Shown piece after piece: positions 7,421-14,013 of a stretch of DNA of 15,878 nt (position 1 is its first letter; each line of letters begins with the position of its first letter). This stretch comes from an uncultured Clostridia bacterium (lineage in GTDB: Bacteria > Bacillota > Clostridia > Christensenellales > Aristaeellaceae): NCBI GenBank assembly GCA_934621485.1, contig CAKTUS010000058.1, forward strand, positions 1 through 15,878, given 5' to 3'. The translations under genes and the position numbers were made by a program. The notes beneath the pieces are model-generated. The model was not told the DNA's origin and did no database searches. It saw nothing but the letters and a program-made list of their open reading frames with translations.

Positions 7421-8194
7421 ATGCGGGTGTGTCTTGGAAAAAGCCAGCCGGACAAAGCGCTGCTCTGGGCCTGCGAAGACCTGGGCTGGCAGGCGGTTCA
7501 GGTTTGCCAGGGACAAGCGCTGGCCAGGCGGCTTGAGAACGACTCTTTTGACTTGCTGGCTCTCTACGCTTGTCTGGGCGGCCTGGACGGGCTTGCCGTT
7601 GGGCAGCGGTACGCCTCTTGCATGCCCTTATGCCCGCCCAGAATTTTGCTGGTGCAGCCTCCGGAATGGCCCAAACCACCCTGGGCGGATTGCGTTGCGC
7701 CGCTTTGCGCATCGCCCCAAAAGCTGACTGTGCTTTTGCAGCTGCTTGCCAAAAAGCCGCTGCCAAAGCTGGCGGCGGCTTCGCAGGCCCGGGCCATTCG
7801 GGCTTCGGACCGTTTTTTGGCGCTTGTGGGAATGAGCGGCGCCTATAAGGGCCGGCAATATGCCGGCTGGCTTCTGAGCCGGCTGGTTCAGTGCTCGTTT
7901 GCAGCGGAAGTCTCCCTAAGCGAAATGTACCAGGCTTGCGCGGCGGCCTTTACCACCACGCCGGGCGCCGTGGAGCGGTGCCTGCGCGTAGCGGTGGAAA
8001 GCGTGTTTACTCATGGAAACCTGGCTGAAATTGAACGCTTCTTCGGGGCTACCATAGATCCGGAGCGGGGCAAGCCCACCAATCGCGCCTTTTTATTGCA
8101 GGCGACGCAGCAGCTTCGTTATTCCTTGACGGACGCTTTTTCTCCAAACAGCATGGAAATGCACCACAGTCCCGCCGCGCCCACGATGGTGTAA
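7421..8194 (+). CDS. Spo0A-like regulator with a degenerate receiver domain
   Basis: A 257-residue protein, near Spo0A length (267). Residues about 126-237 match the Spo0A C-terminal DNA-binding domain, including TTPGAVERCLRVAVESVF, the HGN turn, FFGATI and GKPTNRAF. Residues 1-110 follow a receiver pattern but lack its chemistry: the acidic pair reads Gly-Lys (6-7), and the phosphoacceptor Asp before the LGGLDGL turn is Tyr49. In the recognition helix the Glu-Arg and a later Arg persist (E185, R186, R189), while positions matching Spo0A R211 and H218 are A183 and V190. The ATG at 7421 follows GGGAGGG at 7408-7414. A weak forward promoter (GTGACA 7250-7255, TATAAA 7271-7276, 15-nt gap) is possible. 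It diverges from spoIIE, so a role in sporulation timing is likely. The last 76 bases overlap the opposing DUF378 gene. Confidence 0.85.
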   Translation: MRVCLGKSQPDKALLWACEDLGWQAVQVCQGQALARRLENDSFDLLALYACLGGLDGLAVGQRYASCMPLCPPRILLVQPPEWPKPPWADCVAPLCASPQKLTVLLQLLAKKPLPKLAAASQARAIRASDRFLALVGMSGAYKGRQYAGWLLSRLVQCSFAAEVSLSEMYQACAAAFTTTPGAVERCLRVAVESVFTHGNLAEIERFFGATIDPERGKPTNRAFLLQATQQLRYSLTDAFSPNSMEMHHSPAAPTMV

Positions 8195-8322
8195 AGAATG
8201 CGGCTCATCACTGCCGCCTGCCCGCCAAACAGGTATGCCACCAGGTCAAACTGAAAAATACCGATCAGCGCCCAGTTGACCGCGCCGATAATCACCAAGA
8301 TTAACGCAATTTTGTCCATCAT
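8119..8322 (-). CDS. DUF378 family small membrane protein
   Basis: A 67-residue protein with two hydrophobic segments (about 4-22 and 38-60). The pattern DKIALILVIIGAVNWALIG, then FDLVAYLFGG, then ILYTIVGAAGLW is characteristic of DUF378 (YuzA-like) proteins, whose function is unknown. The ATG at 8322 is preferred over 8352 because an AAGGAAAG-type site sits just upstream; the adjacent Met at 8319 is an alternative. Its 3' end overlaps the end of the Spo0A-like gene by 76 bp on the opposite strand. It lies 73 bp downstream of the beta-propeller gene on the same strand. Confidence 0.85.
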   Translation of the reverse strand: MMDKIALILVIIGAVNWALIGIFQFDLVAYLFGGQAAVMSRILYTIVGAAGLWCISMLFGEKASVKE

Positions 8323-8343
8323 TGCTTTTTTCTTTCCTTTCCT

Positions 8344-8365
8344 CCGGCCCACGGGCCGGTTTTTT
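8344..8365 (+). terminator. Intrinsic terminator for the Spo0A-like gene
   Basis: CCGGCC (8344-8349) pairs with GGCCGG (8354-8359) around a four-base loop, and six T residues follow (8360-8365). It functions only in the plus direction, about 150 bp beyond the Spo0A-like stop. Read-through to this point would produce RNA antisense to the whole of DUF378. Confidence 0.75.
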
Positions 8366-8395
8366 CGTTATCAGTATGCGCCCAGTCCACGCAAA

Positions 8396-9259
8396 TCATA
8401 CACAGAAACACGCTTCCGCCGCCGTACCGCAGGCAATGACGCGCTGCCGCCATGGGCTTTTATGCGAAAGGAGGCAGACCCGGCCGTCCAGCGCGGCGCT
8501 AATCAGCGCCAAATTGCCCTGGCAGCTCAGGCGCATGCACAGCGCCCATTCCGGCCGGTTCCACAAAACAGCGTTCTGGAGCAAATTCAGCTTCATCAGC
8601 CCTTCACGGGTGCTTAGCAGCGCGTTTCGACCGTCCGGACACACGCACAGGCTGCCGGGTTGGCCGGGAAGCTCCATCAACAGCCGCGGCCGCAAGGCAT
8701 GGGGCGGCAGCCCATAAACCGCCGTGTGGATATCATCCCCCTCCACCGCGCACACTAACACCAGGCCGTCGGCATAAAACCCGGCGGCAAAGCAGGGATG
8801 GCGGGTGTACACGGTCCGCTCCATGCGCAAATCCGGCAAGGAAAGCAAATAGGTCTCGTTGACCGCGCCGCCAGGGACAAGCAGGAAACGCCCCGTCTCC
8901 TCCAGGCACATATTTCTTGGGAAAACGCCGGCGGGAGCCGCAAAAAGCAATTCGCCCGTAGCAACGCAACGGGTATGTACGCAATCGGCCTCGGAACTAA
9001 GCTGATACACATACCGGCCGCAGGGCGACAGGCACATGGTTTCGGTGCCCGGCGCGCAGGGCATGCGGCACAGCTCCCGGCCGGTGGCTTTTTCCAGCGT
9101 TACGCACTCCCGGCTGGCTTTGCAGGCTACGGCAAGGCAGGTTTCGCTGGCGCAGGGGGCGCAGGGCCACGGAAAGGAGCAATGCAGCATTCGGCGTTCG
9201 CCTATGTCTCCCGGCGTTCTCCATACCCCTTGGGACGGGTCCGTCAGCAGCAATTCCAT
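8396..9259 (-). CDS. Cysteine-rich beta-propeller-like protein, function unknown
   Basis: A 287-residue protein with no signal peptide or membrane segment. Repeating short units of the type LSPCGRYVYQLSS, LEETGRFLLVPGG and VCPDGRNALLST, each strand-turn-strand around a D/E-x-GR or PCGR/PDGR turn, resemble the blades of YVTN/lactonase-type propellers. It contains 23 cysteines (8%), far more than such proteins usually have, scattered through all blades and including three in the last ten residues. The ATG at 9259 follows GGAGGG. A possible mother-cell-type -10 (CATAGGAT) lies upstream on the minus strand, which is only suggestive. It lies between sporulation genes and the TSCPD operon. I do not recognise a specific family; a spore-coat or metal/thiol role is speculation. 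Confidence 0.7.
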   Translation of the reverse strand: MELLLTDPSQGVWRTPGDIGERRMLHCSFPWPCAPCASETCLAVACKASRECVTLEKATGRELCRMPCAPGTETMCLSPCGRYVYQLSSEADCVHTRCVATGELLFAAPAGVFPRNMCLEETGRFLLVPGGAVNETYLLSLPDLRMERTVYTRHPCFAAGFYADGLVLVCAVEGDDIHTAVYGLPPHALRPRLLMELPGQPGSLCVCPDGRNALLSTREGLMKLNLLQNAVLWNRPEWALCMRLSCQGNLALISAALDGRVCLLSHKSPWRQRVIACGTAAEACFCV

Positions 9260-9349
9260 TCCAACCCTCTCCCTCCTGGCCCATTGTTGATTTCATCCTA
9301 TGCGTTTTCCGGCGCAAGGTGAAAAATCCAGCAGGAAAAACGCGGCTTG

Positions 9350-9356
9350 TGTCGAA
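9350..9356 (+). promoter_or_regulatory. Possible Spo0A box upstream of the TSCPD operon
   Basis: A perfect TGTCGAA lies 45 bp upstream of the TSCPD ATG, in the 142-bp gap shared with the divergent propeller gene. No good sigma-A promoter could be paired with it. Chance occurrence is quite possible. Confidence 0.35.
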
Positions 9357-9401
9357 TGAAAAAATTTGGTTGTTTTTGTCCAAAGCAAAGGAGAGAGTAC
9401 G

Positions 9402-9656
9402 ATGCACTACAAGACTCAGGGAACCTGTTCCTCCGCGATCGACCTGGAAATTGACGAGAACGGAAAGATTTCCGCCTGCAAGTTTACCGGCGGCTGCCGC
9501 GGAAATACAGCCGGCCTGGCCAGCGTTGTGGTGGGCCAGGACGCCAGGCAAGTGATGGAACGTCTGCGCGGCATTCCCTGCCGGGGAAACACCTCCTGCC
9601 CGGATCAGCTCAGCCACGCCATTGAACAATATTTCGCCGAGCATCAAGCCCAGTAA
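9402..9656 (+). CDS. TSCPD-domain four-cysteine protein (TIGR03905 type)
   Basis: An 84-residue protein with the family's TSCPD motif (64-68) and cysteines at 9, 26, 32, 60 and 66. This spacing suggests a metal or redox site. Related TSCPD domains occur at the C-terminus of some ribonucleotide reductases; stand-alone copies have no established function. The ATG at 9402 follows AAAGGAGAG. The stop codon TAA (9654-9656) shares bases with the AAGGAG site of the next gene, a tight arrangement that implies coupled translation with the RNA helicase. Confidence 0.88.
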   Translation: MHYKTQGTCSSAIDLEIDENGKISACKFTGGCRGNTAGLASVVVGQDARQVMERLRGIPCRGNTSCPDQLSHAIEQYFAEHQAQ

Positions 9657-9667
9657 GGAGCTAAGCC

Positions 9668-10855
9668 TTGTCTACAGAAACGTTTGAAACCATGAAGTTT
9701 TCCGACGCCGCCGACTTGAGCCAGGAAATTCTCAAGGCGGTGGACAAGATGGGCTTCAAAGAAATGACGCCCGTCCAGATGAAAACCCTGCCCCTGATGA
9801 TGGAGGGCCGCGACATCATCGCCATCGCCCCTACGGGCACGGGCAAAACCTGCGCCTTTGGTATTCCCATGCTGGAGTACGTAAACCTGAACGACAAGCA
9901 CATTCAGGAACTGGTGCTTTCCCCCACGCGGGAATTAAGCCTGCAAATTACCGAGGAGCTGAAAGCGCTGGCGCGCTTTATTCCCGGCGTGCGCATTGCC
10001 TGCCTGTACGGCGGACAGCCTATTGCCAAGCAGCTGGCCCAGCTGAAGCAAAGCCCGCAAATCGTGGTGGCCACTCCCGGCCGTCTTTTGGACCACATGG
10101 AGCGCGGCAACGTACACCTGGACTGGGTGCATACCATGGTGCTGGATGAGGCGGACGAAATGCTCAACATGGGCTTTGTGAAAGACGTGACCAAAATCAT
10201 TGAGTCCACGCCCAGCGACCGTGAGCTGGTGCTTTTTTCCGCCACCACCAATCAGGACGTTATGACCATCGCCTGGAAGTACCTGAACGACCCGGCGGAG
10301 GTGGTGATTCCCGCCACCAGGGAAAACCGTCCGCAGATTACCCAGTACGTCATTGAAACCGAGCGGGACCAGAAGTACGAAAACCTGCTGTATCTGCTTG
10401 ACAGCGACGTGTACCAGCGCGTCATGGTGTTTGTAAACACCAAGGACATGACGCAGCGCCTGTGCAAGCGGCTTCAGGACGCGGGCTATCCCGCCGACTG
10501 TCTGCACGGCGACATGCGCCAAAGCGCCCGCAACCAGGTAATGCAGGGGTACCGCAAGGGCAAGTTCCAGATTCTGCTGGCCACGGACGTAGCCGCCCGC
10601 GGCATCGACGTGGATGATGTGGAAGCGGTTATCAACTATGATCTGCCCAATGAAAACGAGTACTATTTGCACCGCATCGGCCGCACCGGCCGTGCCAAAA
10701 AACACGGCGTGGCCTTTACCCTGCTCACCTACACGGAAAGCGTGCGGTTTGACGCCATTCTCAAGTACATTATGGCCAAGCCGGTTCCGCTGAAATTCAG
10801 CGACATGGGGATTCTGGTAAAGGAAGACGGCGAACCTTTCTTTGAAGATATGTAA
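9668..10855 (+). CDS. DEAD-box ATP-dependent RNA helicase
   Basis: A 395-residue protein containing both RecA-like lobes. Motifs in order: a Q-motif region (11-37), APTGTGKT (54-61), SPTREL (85-90), TPGRL (136-140), DEAD (160-163), SAT (191-193), VFVNTK (254-259), LLATDVAARGID (303-314) and HRIGRTGRA (335-343). It ends soon after the second lobe, with none of the basic or RNA-binding C-terminal extension seen in DbpA or CshA-like helicases, so partner proteins may give target specificity. The start is TTG at 9668, because AAGGAG at 9655-9660 lies seven bases upstream. The first ATG (9692) has no such site and would trim the Q motif. It is the second gene of the operon. Confidence 0.95.
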   Translation: MSTETFETMKFSDAADLSQEILKAVDKMGFKEMTPVQMKTLPLMMEGRDIIAIAPTGTGKTCAFGIPMLEYVNLNDKHIQELVLSPTRELSLQITEELKALARFIPGVRIACLYGGQPIAKQLAQLKQSPQIVVATPGRLLDHMERGNVHLDWVHTMVLDEADEMLNMGFVKDVTKIIESTPSDRELVLFSATTNQDVMTIAWKYLNDPAEVVIPATRENRPQITQYVIETERDQKYENLLYLLDSDVYQRVMVFVNTKDMTQRLCKRLQDAGYPADCLHGDMRQSARNQVMQGYRKGKFQILLATDVAARGIDVDDVEAVINYDLPNENEYYLHRIGRTGRAKKHGVAFTLLTYTESVRFDAILKYIMAKPVPLKFSDMGILVKEDGEPFFEDM

Positions 10856-10875
10856 GCATTTGGAGGCGAGTTTGC

Positions 10876-11622
10876 ATGGGTATTATTCCTTCCCGCAACC
10901 TGGACGAGCAGCGCCGTGAGGAAAACGGCGTGGTCTATTTTGACCGTGGCGTGATTACCGGCCGGGACGGCCGCAAGTATGACCGTTTCGCCATTCAAAC
11001 CCACTTTGTTCAAGTAGGCGAAAGCCAGACCGAACTGGTGGAAAAGTATGTGCGGCCCCTGTATCAGGAGGGCGATATTCTCAGTTTTGGCGCCAAGGTC
11101 ATGTGCATGTGCGTCAAATCCGTTAAAACCCGCGACCAGGTAAAGCCTGGCTGGTGGGCCAATCATCTGTGGCGTTTTGCCGGCATCAATCACACCGGCG
11201 TGGGCATGCACGAGCCCTATAAGCTGCAATTGGTCATCGACATGTGCGGCCTGCCCCGCGTGCTGCTGGCGGCTGCCCTTAGCGCCATTACCAAGCTGTT
11301 TGGCATGCACGGCGTGTTTTACAAGGTGTGCGGCAAGGGCGTTGGCGGCATCGACGGCTTCTACGAACGGTCCAGCTTTCAGCTGTATCACGAAATGGCC
11401 CTCATCAATCCCGATAATGCGGACGAGCTGTGCGAGCAGCTTTCCAAGGAAACAGGCATGCCTGTTGTCCTGATGGACGCCAATGATTTGCAGCGCGATC
11501 AACTGGGTAAATCCAGCAACATGCCTCTTTCCGACGAGCAGATTCAGGATGCGATGGCGGACAACCCCAGCGGCCAGGGCGACGAGCTGACCCCGCTGAT
11601 TCTGATTCGTCCCGTGCGGTAA
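10876..11622 (+). CDS. F420-0:gamma-glutamyl ligase (CofE)-like protein
   Basis: A 248-residue protein resembling the CofE-related family widespread in Clostridia. Conserved-looking blocks include GDILSFGAKV, the long segment from HTGVGMHEPY through GLPRVLLAAAL and FGMHGVFYKVCGKG, and the end LINPDNADELCEQL. True CofE adds glutamate to coenzyme F420 using GTP. Nothing else in the window makes F420, and most gut Clostridia lack it, so this homologue probably ligates glutamate or another amino acid to a different acceptor. The ATG at 10876 follows GGAGG (10862-10866). It lies 20 bp after the helicase and 13 bp before the hydrolase, within the operon. Confidence 0.75.
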   Translation: MGIIPSRNLDEQRREENGVVYFDRGVITGRDGRKYDRFAIQTHFVQVGESQTELVEKYVRPLYQEGDILSFGAKVMCMCVKSVKTRDQVKPGWWANHLWRFAGINHTGVGMHEPYKLQLVIDMCGLPRVLLAAALSAITKLFGMHGVFYKVCGKGVGGIDGFYERSSFQLYHEMALINPDNADELCEQLSKETGMPVVLMDANDLQRDQLGKSSNMPLSDEQIQDAMADNPSGQGDELTPLILIRPVR

Positions 11623-11635
11623 AAAGGGCGGCAGC

Positions 11636-12370
11636 ATGAATAACACGTTGCCGGTTATTCGTCCCGATACATTGGAGCAGTTTGCCTATACCAACCTTTT
11701 GCTGCTCCGGCAGAAGCCACGGGCCGTTATTTTACATTTTCACGGGCTGAACGCTACTTCGCTGCGCACCGAGCCCATTGCGTTTGAAAGAACCTGCGCT
11801 GAGCATAACGTTTTGTGCATATGGCCCTATTACGGCCCCTGGAGCTGGATGAATCTGGCGTCCGTTCGCTATGTGGACCAGGTGCTGGAGGCGGCCTGCA
11901 GCCGTGCGGGGCTTTCCAAAGACGCGCCGGTTTTATCAACCGGAGGCAGCATGGGCGGCCTGAGCGCCATCATCTATACCCGCTACGCCAGACAAACCCC
12001 AACGGCTTGCTTTGCCAATTGCCCTGTGTGTGATTTGCCGTTTCATGCCACCGAACGGCCTGACTTACCCCGCACAGTCTACTTGGCCTTTGCGGGCTAT
12101 GAGTGCGGGCTGGAGCAGGCGCTTCAAATGCACTCTCCGCTGCATCAGGCACAGAGCTTGCCGGATATCCCCTACTATGTGGTTCACGGCGATGGGGATA
12201 CGGCGGTGAACAAGGCCATGCACTCGGACCGTTTCGTTGCTGCTCTGCGAAGCAATGGCAAGCGTGTTACCTACATAGAAGTGCCCGGCATGGCGCATTG
12301 CAACCTGGAAAGCTACCCGGCGGTGAAAGCGGCTTATGAGGAAGCGATGTTTGCCTGTTGCCGGTCTTGA
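11636..12370 (+). CDS. Alpha/beta hydrolase, prolyl oligopeptidase-like
   Basis: A 244-residue intracellular hydrolase. The nucleophile elbow TGGSMGG gives Ser105, the HGDGDTAVN segment supplies the acid (Asp188, less likely Asp186), and GMAHCNL supplies His221. The oxyanion-side motif HFHGLN is at 34-39. The arrangement suits an esterase or peptidase of the S9 type; the substrate is not readable. It has several cysteines but no signal peptide. The ribosome binding site is weak (AAGGG), consistent with translation coupled to the CofE-like gene 13 bp upstream. It is the last gene of the operon; a terminator hairpin begins immediately after its stop. Confidence 0.85.
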   Translation: MNNTLPVIRPDTLEQFAYTNLLLLRQKPRAVILHFHGLNATSLRTEPIAFERTCAEHNVLCIWPYYGPWSWMNLASVRYVDQVLEAACSRAGLSKDAPVLSTGGSMGGLSAIIYTRYARQTPTACFANCPVCDLPFHATERPDLPRTVYLAFAGYECGLEQALQMHSPLHQAQSLPDIPYYVVHGDGDTAVNKAMHSDRFVAALRSNGKRVTYIEVPGMAHCNLESYPAVKAAYEEAMFACCRS

Positions 12371-12412
12371 AAAAAGGGACGGTTGCCGCCGCAGCTGCAA
12401 TCATCCCTTTTT
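12371..12412 (+). terminator. Intrinsic terminator of the TSCPD-helicase operon
   Basis: AAAAAGGGA (12371-12379) pairs with TCCCTTTTT (12404-12412). An inner stem, GTTGC with GCAAT, extends the hairpin. The terminal T-run is part of the stem's right arm, and the stem starts at the base after the hydrolase stop codon. Confidence 0.8.
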
Positions 12413-12427
12413 CGTTGGCTTCGAAAA

Positions 12428-12525
12428 CCACCGGCTACGCCGGCGGACAGGCCGTCAAAAAAGCTTGTCTGACGAAGGACTGTAGGAATGTTTTCGGCAG
12501 TCTTTCCACCGGCTACGCCGGCGGA
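12428..12525. repeat. Direct repeat of a 20-nt self-complementary unit
   Basis: 12428-12447 and 12506-12525 are identical and 78 nt apart. Each contains CCGGC-TAC-GCCGG, so each can form a small hairpin. Related, diverged hairpins occur at 12705-12721 (TTA loop) and near 13030-13043. Confidence 0.75.
12467..12494 (+). repeat. Left arm of a 28-nt inverted repeat
   Basis: The reverse complement matches 13058-13085 at 25 of 28 positions, including a shared AAAACATTCCTAC core. The arms lie about 560 nt apart and enclose most of the structured non-coding block. Similarity continues loosely outward into GC hairpins on each side, so the arms look like two diverged, oppositely oriented copies of one repeat. 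Confidence 0.75.
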
Positions 12526-12746
12526 TGTGTCCCGTAAAAAGCTTTCGCATGAAGCATCAAGCGAAGCGAGTGGAGAATAACAACCCAACAAATGCACTCG
12601 ATCAAAACGGCTGATGCCCGTTTACGGGCGGCGGAGCATTTGAGAAAAATCGTTCCGCGCATCTTTACCAGCCGCTAAAAAGCCCTTCCGGGGCTGAATC
12701 AACCCGCCGGCTTAGCCGGCGCGGCGATCATGATTCTTTATAAAAC

Positions 12747-12893
12747 GCCCCCGTTTCAAGCGGGGCTGAAAAGCGCGAGGTCATCCGTCGAAAGGATAGA
12801 GCCCTGTGGCAGAATGGACGCAAGGTCTGCCAACCGCATCAAAGAGCAACGGAAAGCGCAACTCGGACAAGAAGCGTTTCGCACACATCGGTT
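12747..12893 (+). ncRNA. Candidate structured RNA, faintly HEARO/omega-RNA-like
   Basis: Helices in order: CCCCG 12749-12753 with CGGGG 12761-12765 (loop TTTCAAG); ATCC 12783-12786 with GGAT 12794-12797; GGCAGA 12808-12813 with TCTGCC 12826-12831; and a long-range AACCG 12832-12836 with CGGTT 12889-12893. A GGGC/GCCC pairing (12763-12766, 12801-12804) could form a competing helix or pseudoknot. A 5' hairpin followed by GGCTGA, then a CGAAAG-type hairpin, recalls from memory the RNAs associated with IscB (HEARO, omega RNA). No IscB or other nuclease gene is present, so it would be a stand-alone copy or a remnant. The family link is tentative. Confidence 0.3.
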
Positions 12894-13057
12894 GAAATGA
12901 CAAGTATTCTATCGTGTTTTCACCGAAGCATCGCAGACCGGTTAGGAGAGCAGCCCCTTTAGACTTGGCAGGCCGTCAAAGGACCGTCTACCAGAGGGGC
13001 CGCAACCGCTTTGATTGTAATCGTATTGCCTGGCTTTGCCGGACGGTCGGGAAATCA

Positions 13058-13085
13058 AAAACATTCCTACGGTCCTTCGGCAGAA
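13058..13085 (-). repeat. Right arm of the 28-nt inverted repeat
   Basis: The inverted partner of 12467-12494, with three mismatches. On the minus strand this copy reads into a diverged hairpin, just as the left copy reads into its CCGGC-TAC-GCCGG hairpin. Confidence 0.75.
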
Positions 13086-13272
13086 AGCATCGCTGCCAGG
13101 CGAGCTGGGGGCGGCCTGGCAGTCTCCAGTCAGGGCTTTCAGTGAAAGCGGTGCGGTTGGCGGTTCTTCCGCGTGCAATCGCTGCCGACACTATGCCTTT
13201 GCAAGGCTTAGCCAAACCACCGGCTTATCCGATGGTCATGATTTGAACGACTTTGTCAAAAGGAGAACCAAC

Positions 13273-14013
13273 ATGCCCTATCATTTGGAAACCATTCCCC
13301 TATGGGAAGCCATGGAAACGGAAAGTCCCTGTCCTCTGTGCGCGCTTCATGAAAAATGCGAAGCCTCTGAGATTGAGCGCAGCCTGGGAGGCAGCGTTAT
13401 GGAGCCAGACGAGCGGATTCGGGTGAACGAGCATGGCATTTGCGGTCGTCATCACCAAATGCTGTTTGAAAAGAAAAATCGCTTGGGCCATGCCCTATTG
13501 ACGGACTCCCACACGAAGGAAACGTTGAAAAAGCTGGAAAAGCTGGACGCACTGTTGCCCGGTCCAGGCAAACGGGGGTTGTTTGGCGGCGGAAAAACCG
13601 ATCTGAGCGCCCTGACCGGCGCGCTGGAGGCGCTTTGCTCCGATTGTATCATCTGCTCGGAAATCAACGTCCATATGGAGCGTTATCTCTACACCTTTGT
13701 GCATCTTTGGAAAAGCGACGGCGCCTTTCGCCAAAAGTGGAACCAGTCCCGAGGGCTCTGCCTGCCTCACGCCTGCCAGCTGCTGCCTGTCGCGCAAAAG
13801 CATCTAAGCGCCGCTCAGCAGCGCGAGTTTGCGCAAAGCCTGCTCTCCCAGCTCAAAACCCAGCTGGAACAGGACGAAAAAGACCTGGAATGGTTTACGC
13901 TAAAGTTTGACTACCGCAACCAGCAAAAGCCCTGGGGCAACAGCCGCAACGCCCTGGAGCGCACCATCAACCGGCTGCGCGGCCGGTGTATCGGCGGGGA
14001 AAAGGAAAGCTAA
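13273..14013 (+). CDS. DUF6062 family protein with duplicated Cys/His sites
   Basis: A 246-residue protein of unknown function. It shows a repeated ligand pattern: CPLC (20-23) with CGRH (57-60), then CIIC (125-128) with CLPH (163-166), which suggests two zinc-binding units from an internal duplication. The end contains the family-typical FTLKFDYRNQQKPWGNSR (208-225). About 170-205 is helical, rich in Gln and Glu. The ATG at 13273 is chosen because AAAAGGAGAA ends nine bases upstream; the frame stays open to 13036 but lacks any signal there. The stop overlaps that of the opposing dCMP deaminase by 4 nt. No clear promoter was found. Confidence 0.85.
   Translation: MPYHLETIPLWEAMETESPCPLCALHEKCEASEIERSLGGSVMEPDERIRVNEHGICGRHHQMLFEKKNRLGHALLTDSHTKETLKKLEKLDALLPGPGKRGLFGGGKTDLSALTGALEALCSDCIICSEINVHMERYLYTFVHLWKSDGAFRQKWNQSRGLCLPHACQLLPVAQKHLSAAQQREFAQSLLSQLKTQLEQDEKDLEWFTLKFDYRNQQKPWGNSRNALERTINRLRGRCIGGEKES

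Larger units (their letters stand above)
12413..13272. other. 860-bp non-coding block of hairpins and repeats
   Basis: No open frame here has a ribosome binding site or family resemblance. The block holds two identical 20-mers (12428-12447, 12506-12525), a long inverted repeat (12467-12494 with 13058-13085), several GC-rich hairpins and a stretch that folds as a structured RNA (about 12747-12893). Copies of the dispersed CAGGCCGTC element occur at about 12449-12464 and 12968-12976. A frame open from 13036 runs into DUF6062, but that gene's own ribosome binding site and ATG lie at 13273. Confidence 0.7.

Noticed and set aside
7238..7516. N-terminal extension of SpoIIE from an ATG at 7516
   Set aside because: The ATG at 7237 has a perfect AGGAGG; the extension would cross the predicted promoter and Spo0A boxes and overlap the start of the divergent gene.
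12428..12525. CRISPR array
   Set aside because: Only two identical 20-mers are present, each self-complementary, with no third repeat at the 78-nt period and no cas gene.
12914..13246. Short open frames within the 12.4-13.3 kb block
   Set aside because: They come from in-frame passage through dispersed repeats; peptides such as NIPTVLRQ recur because the DNA repeats do, and no ribosome binding sites precede them.
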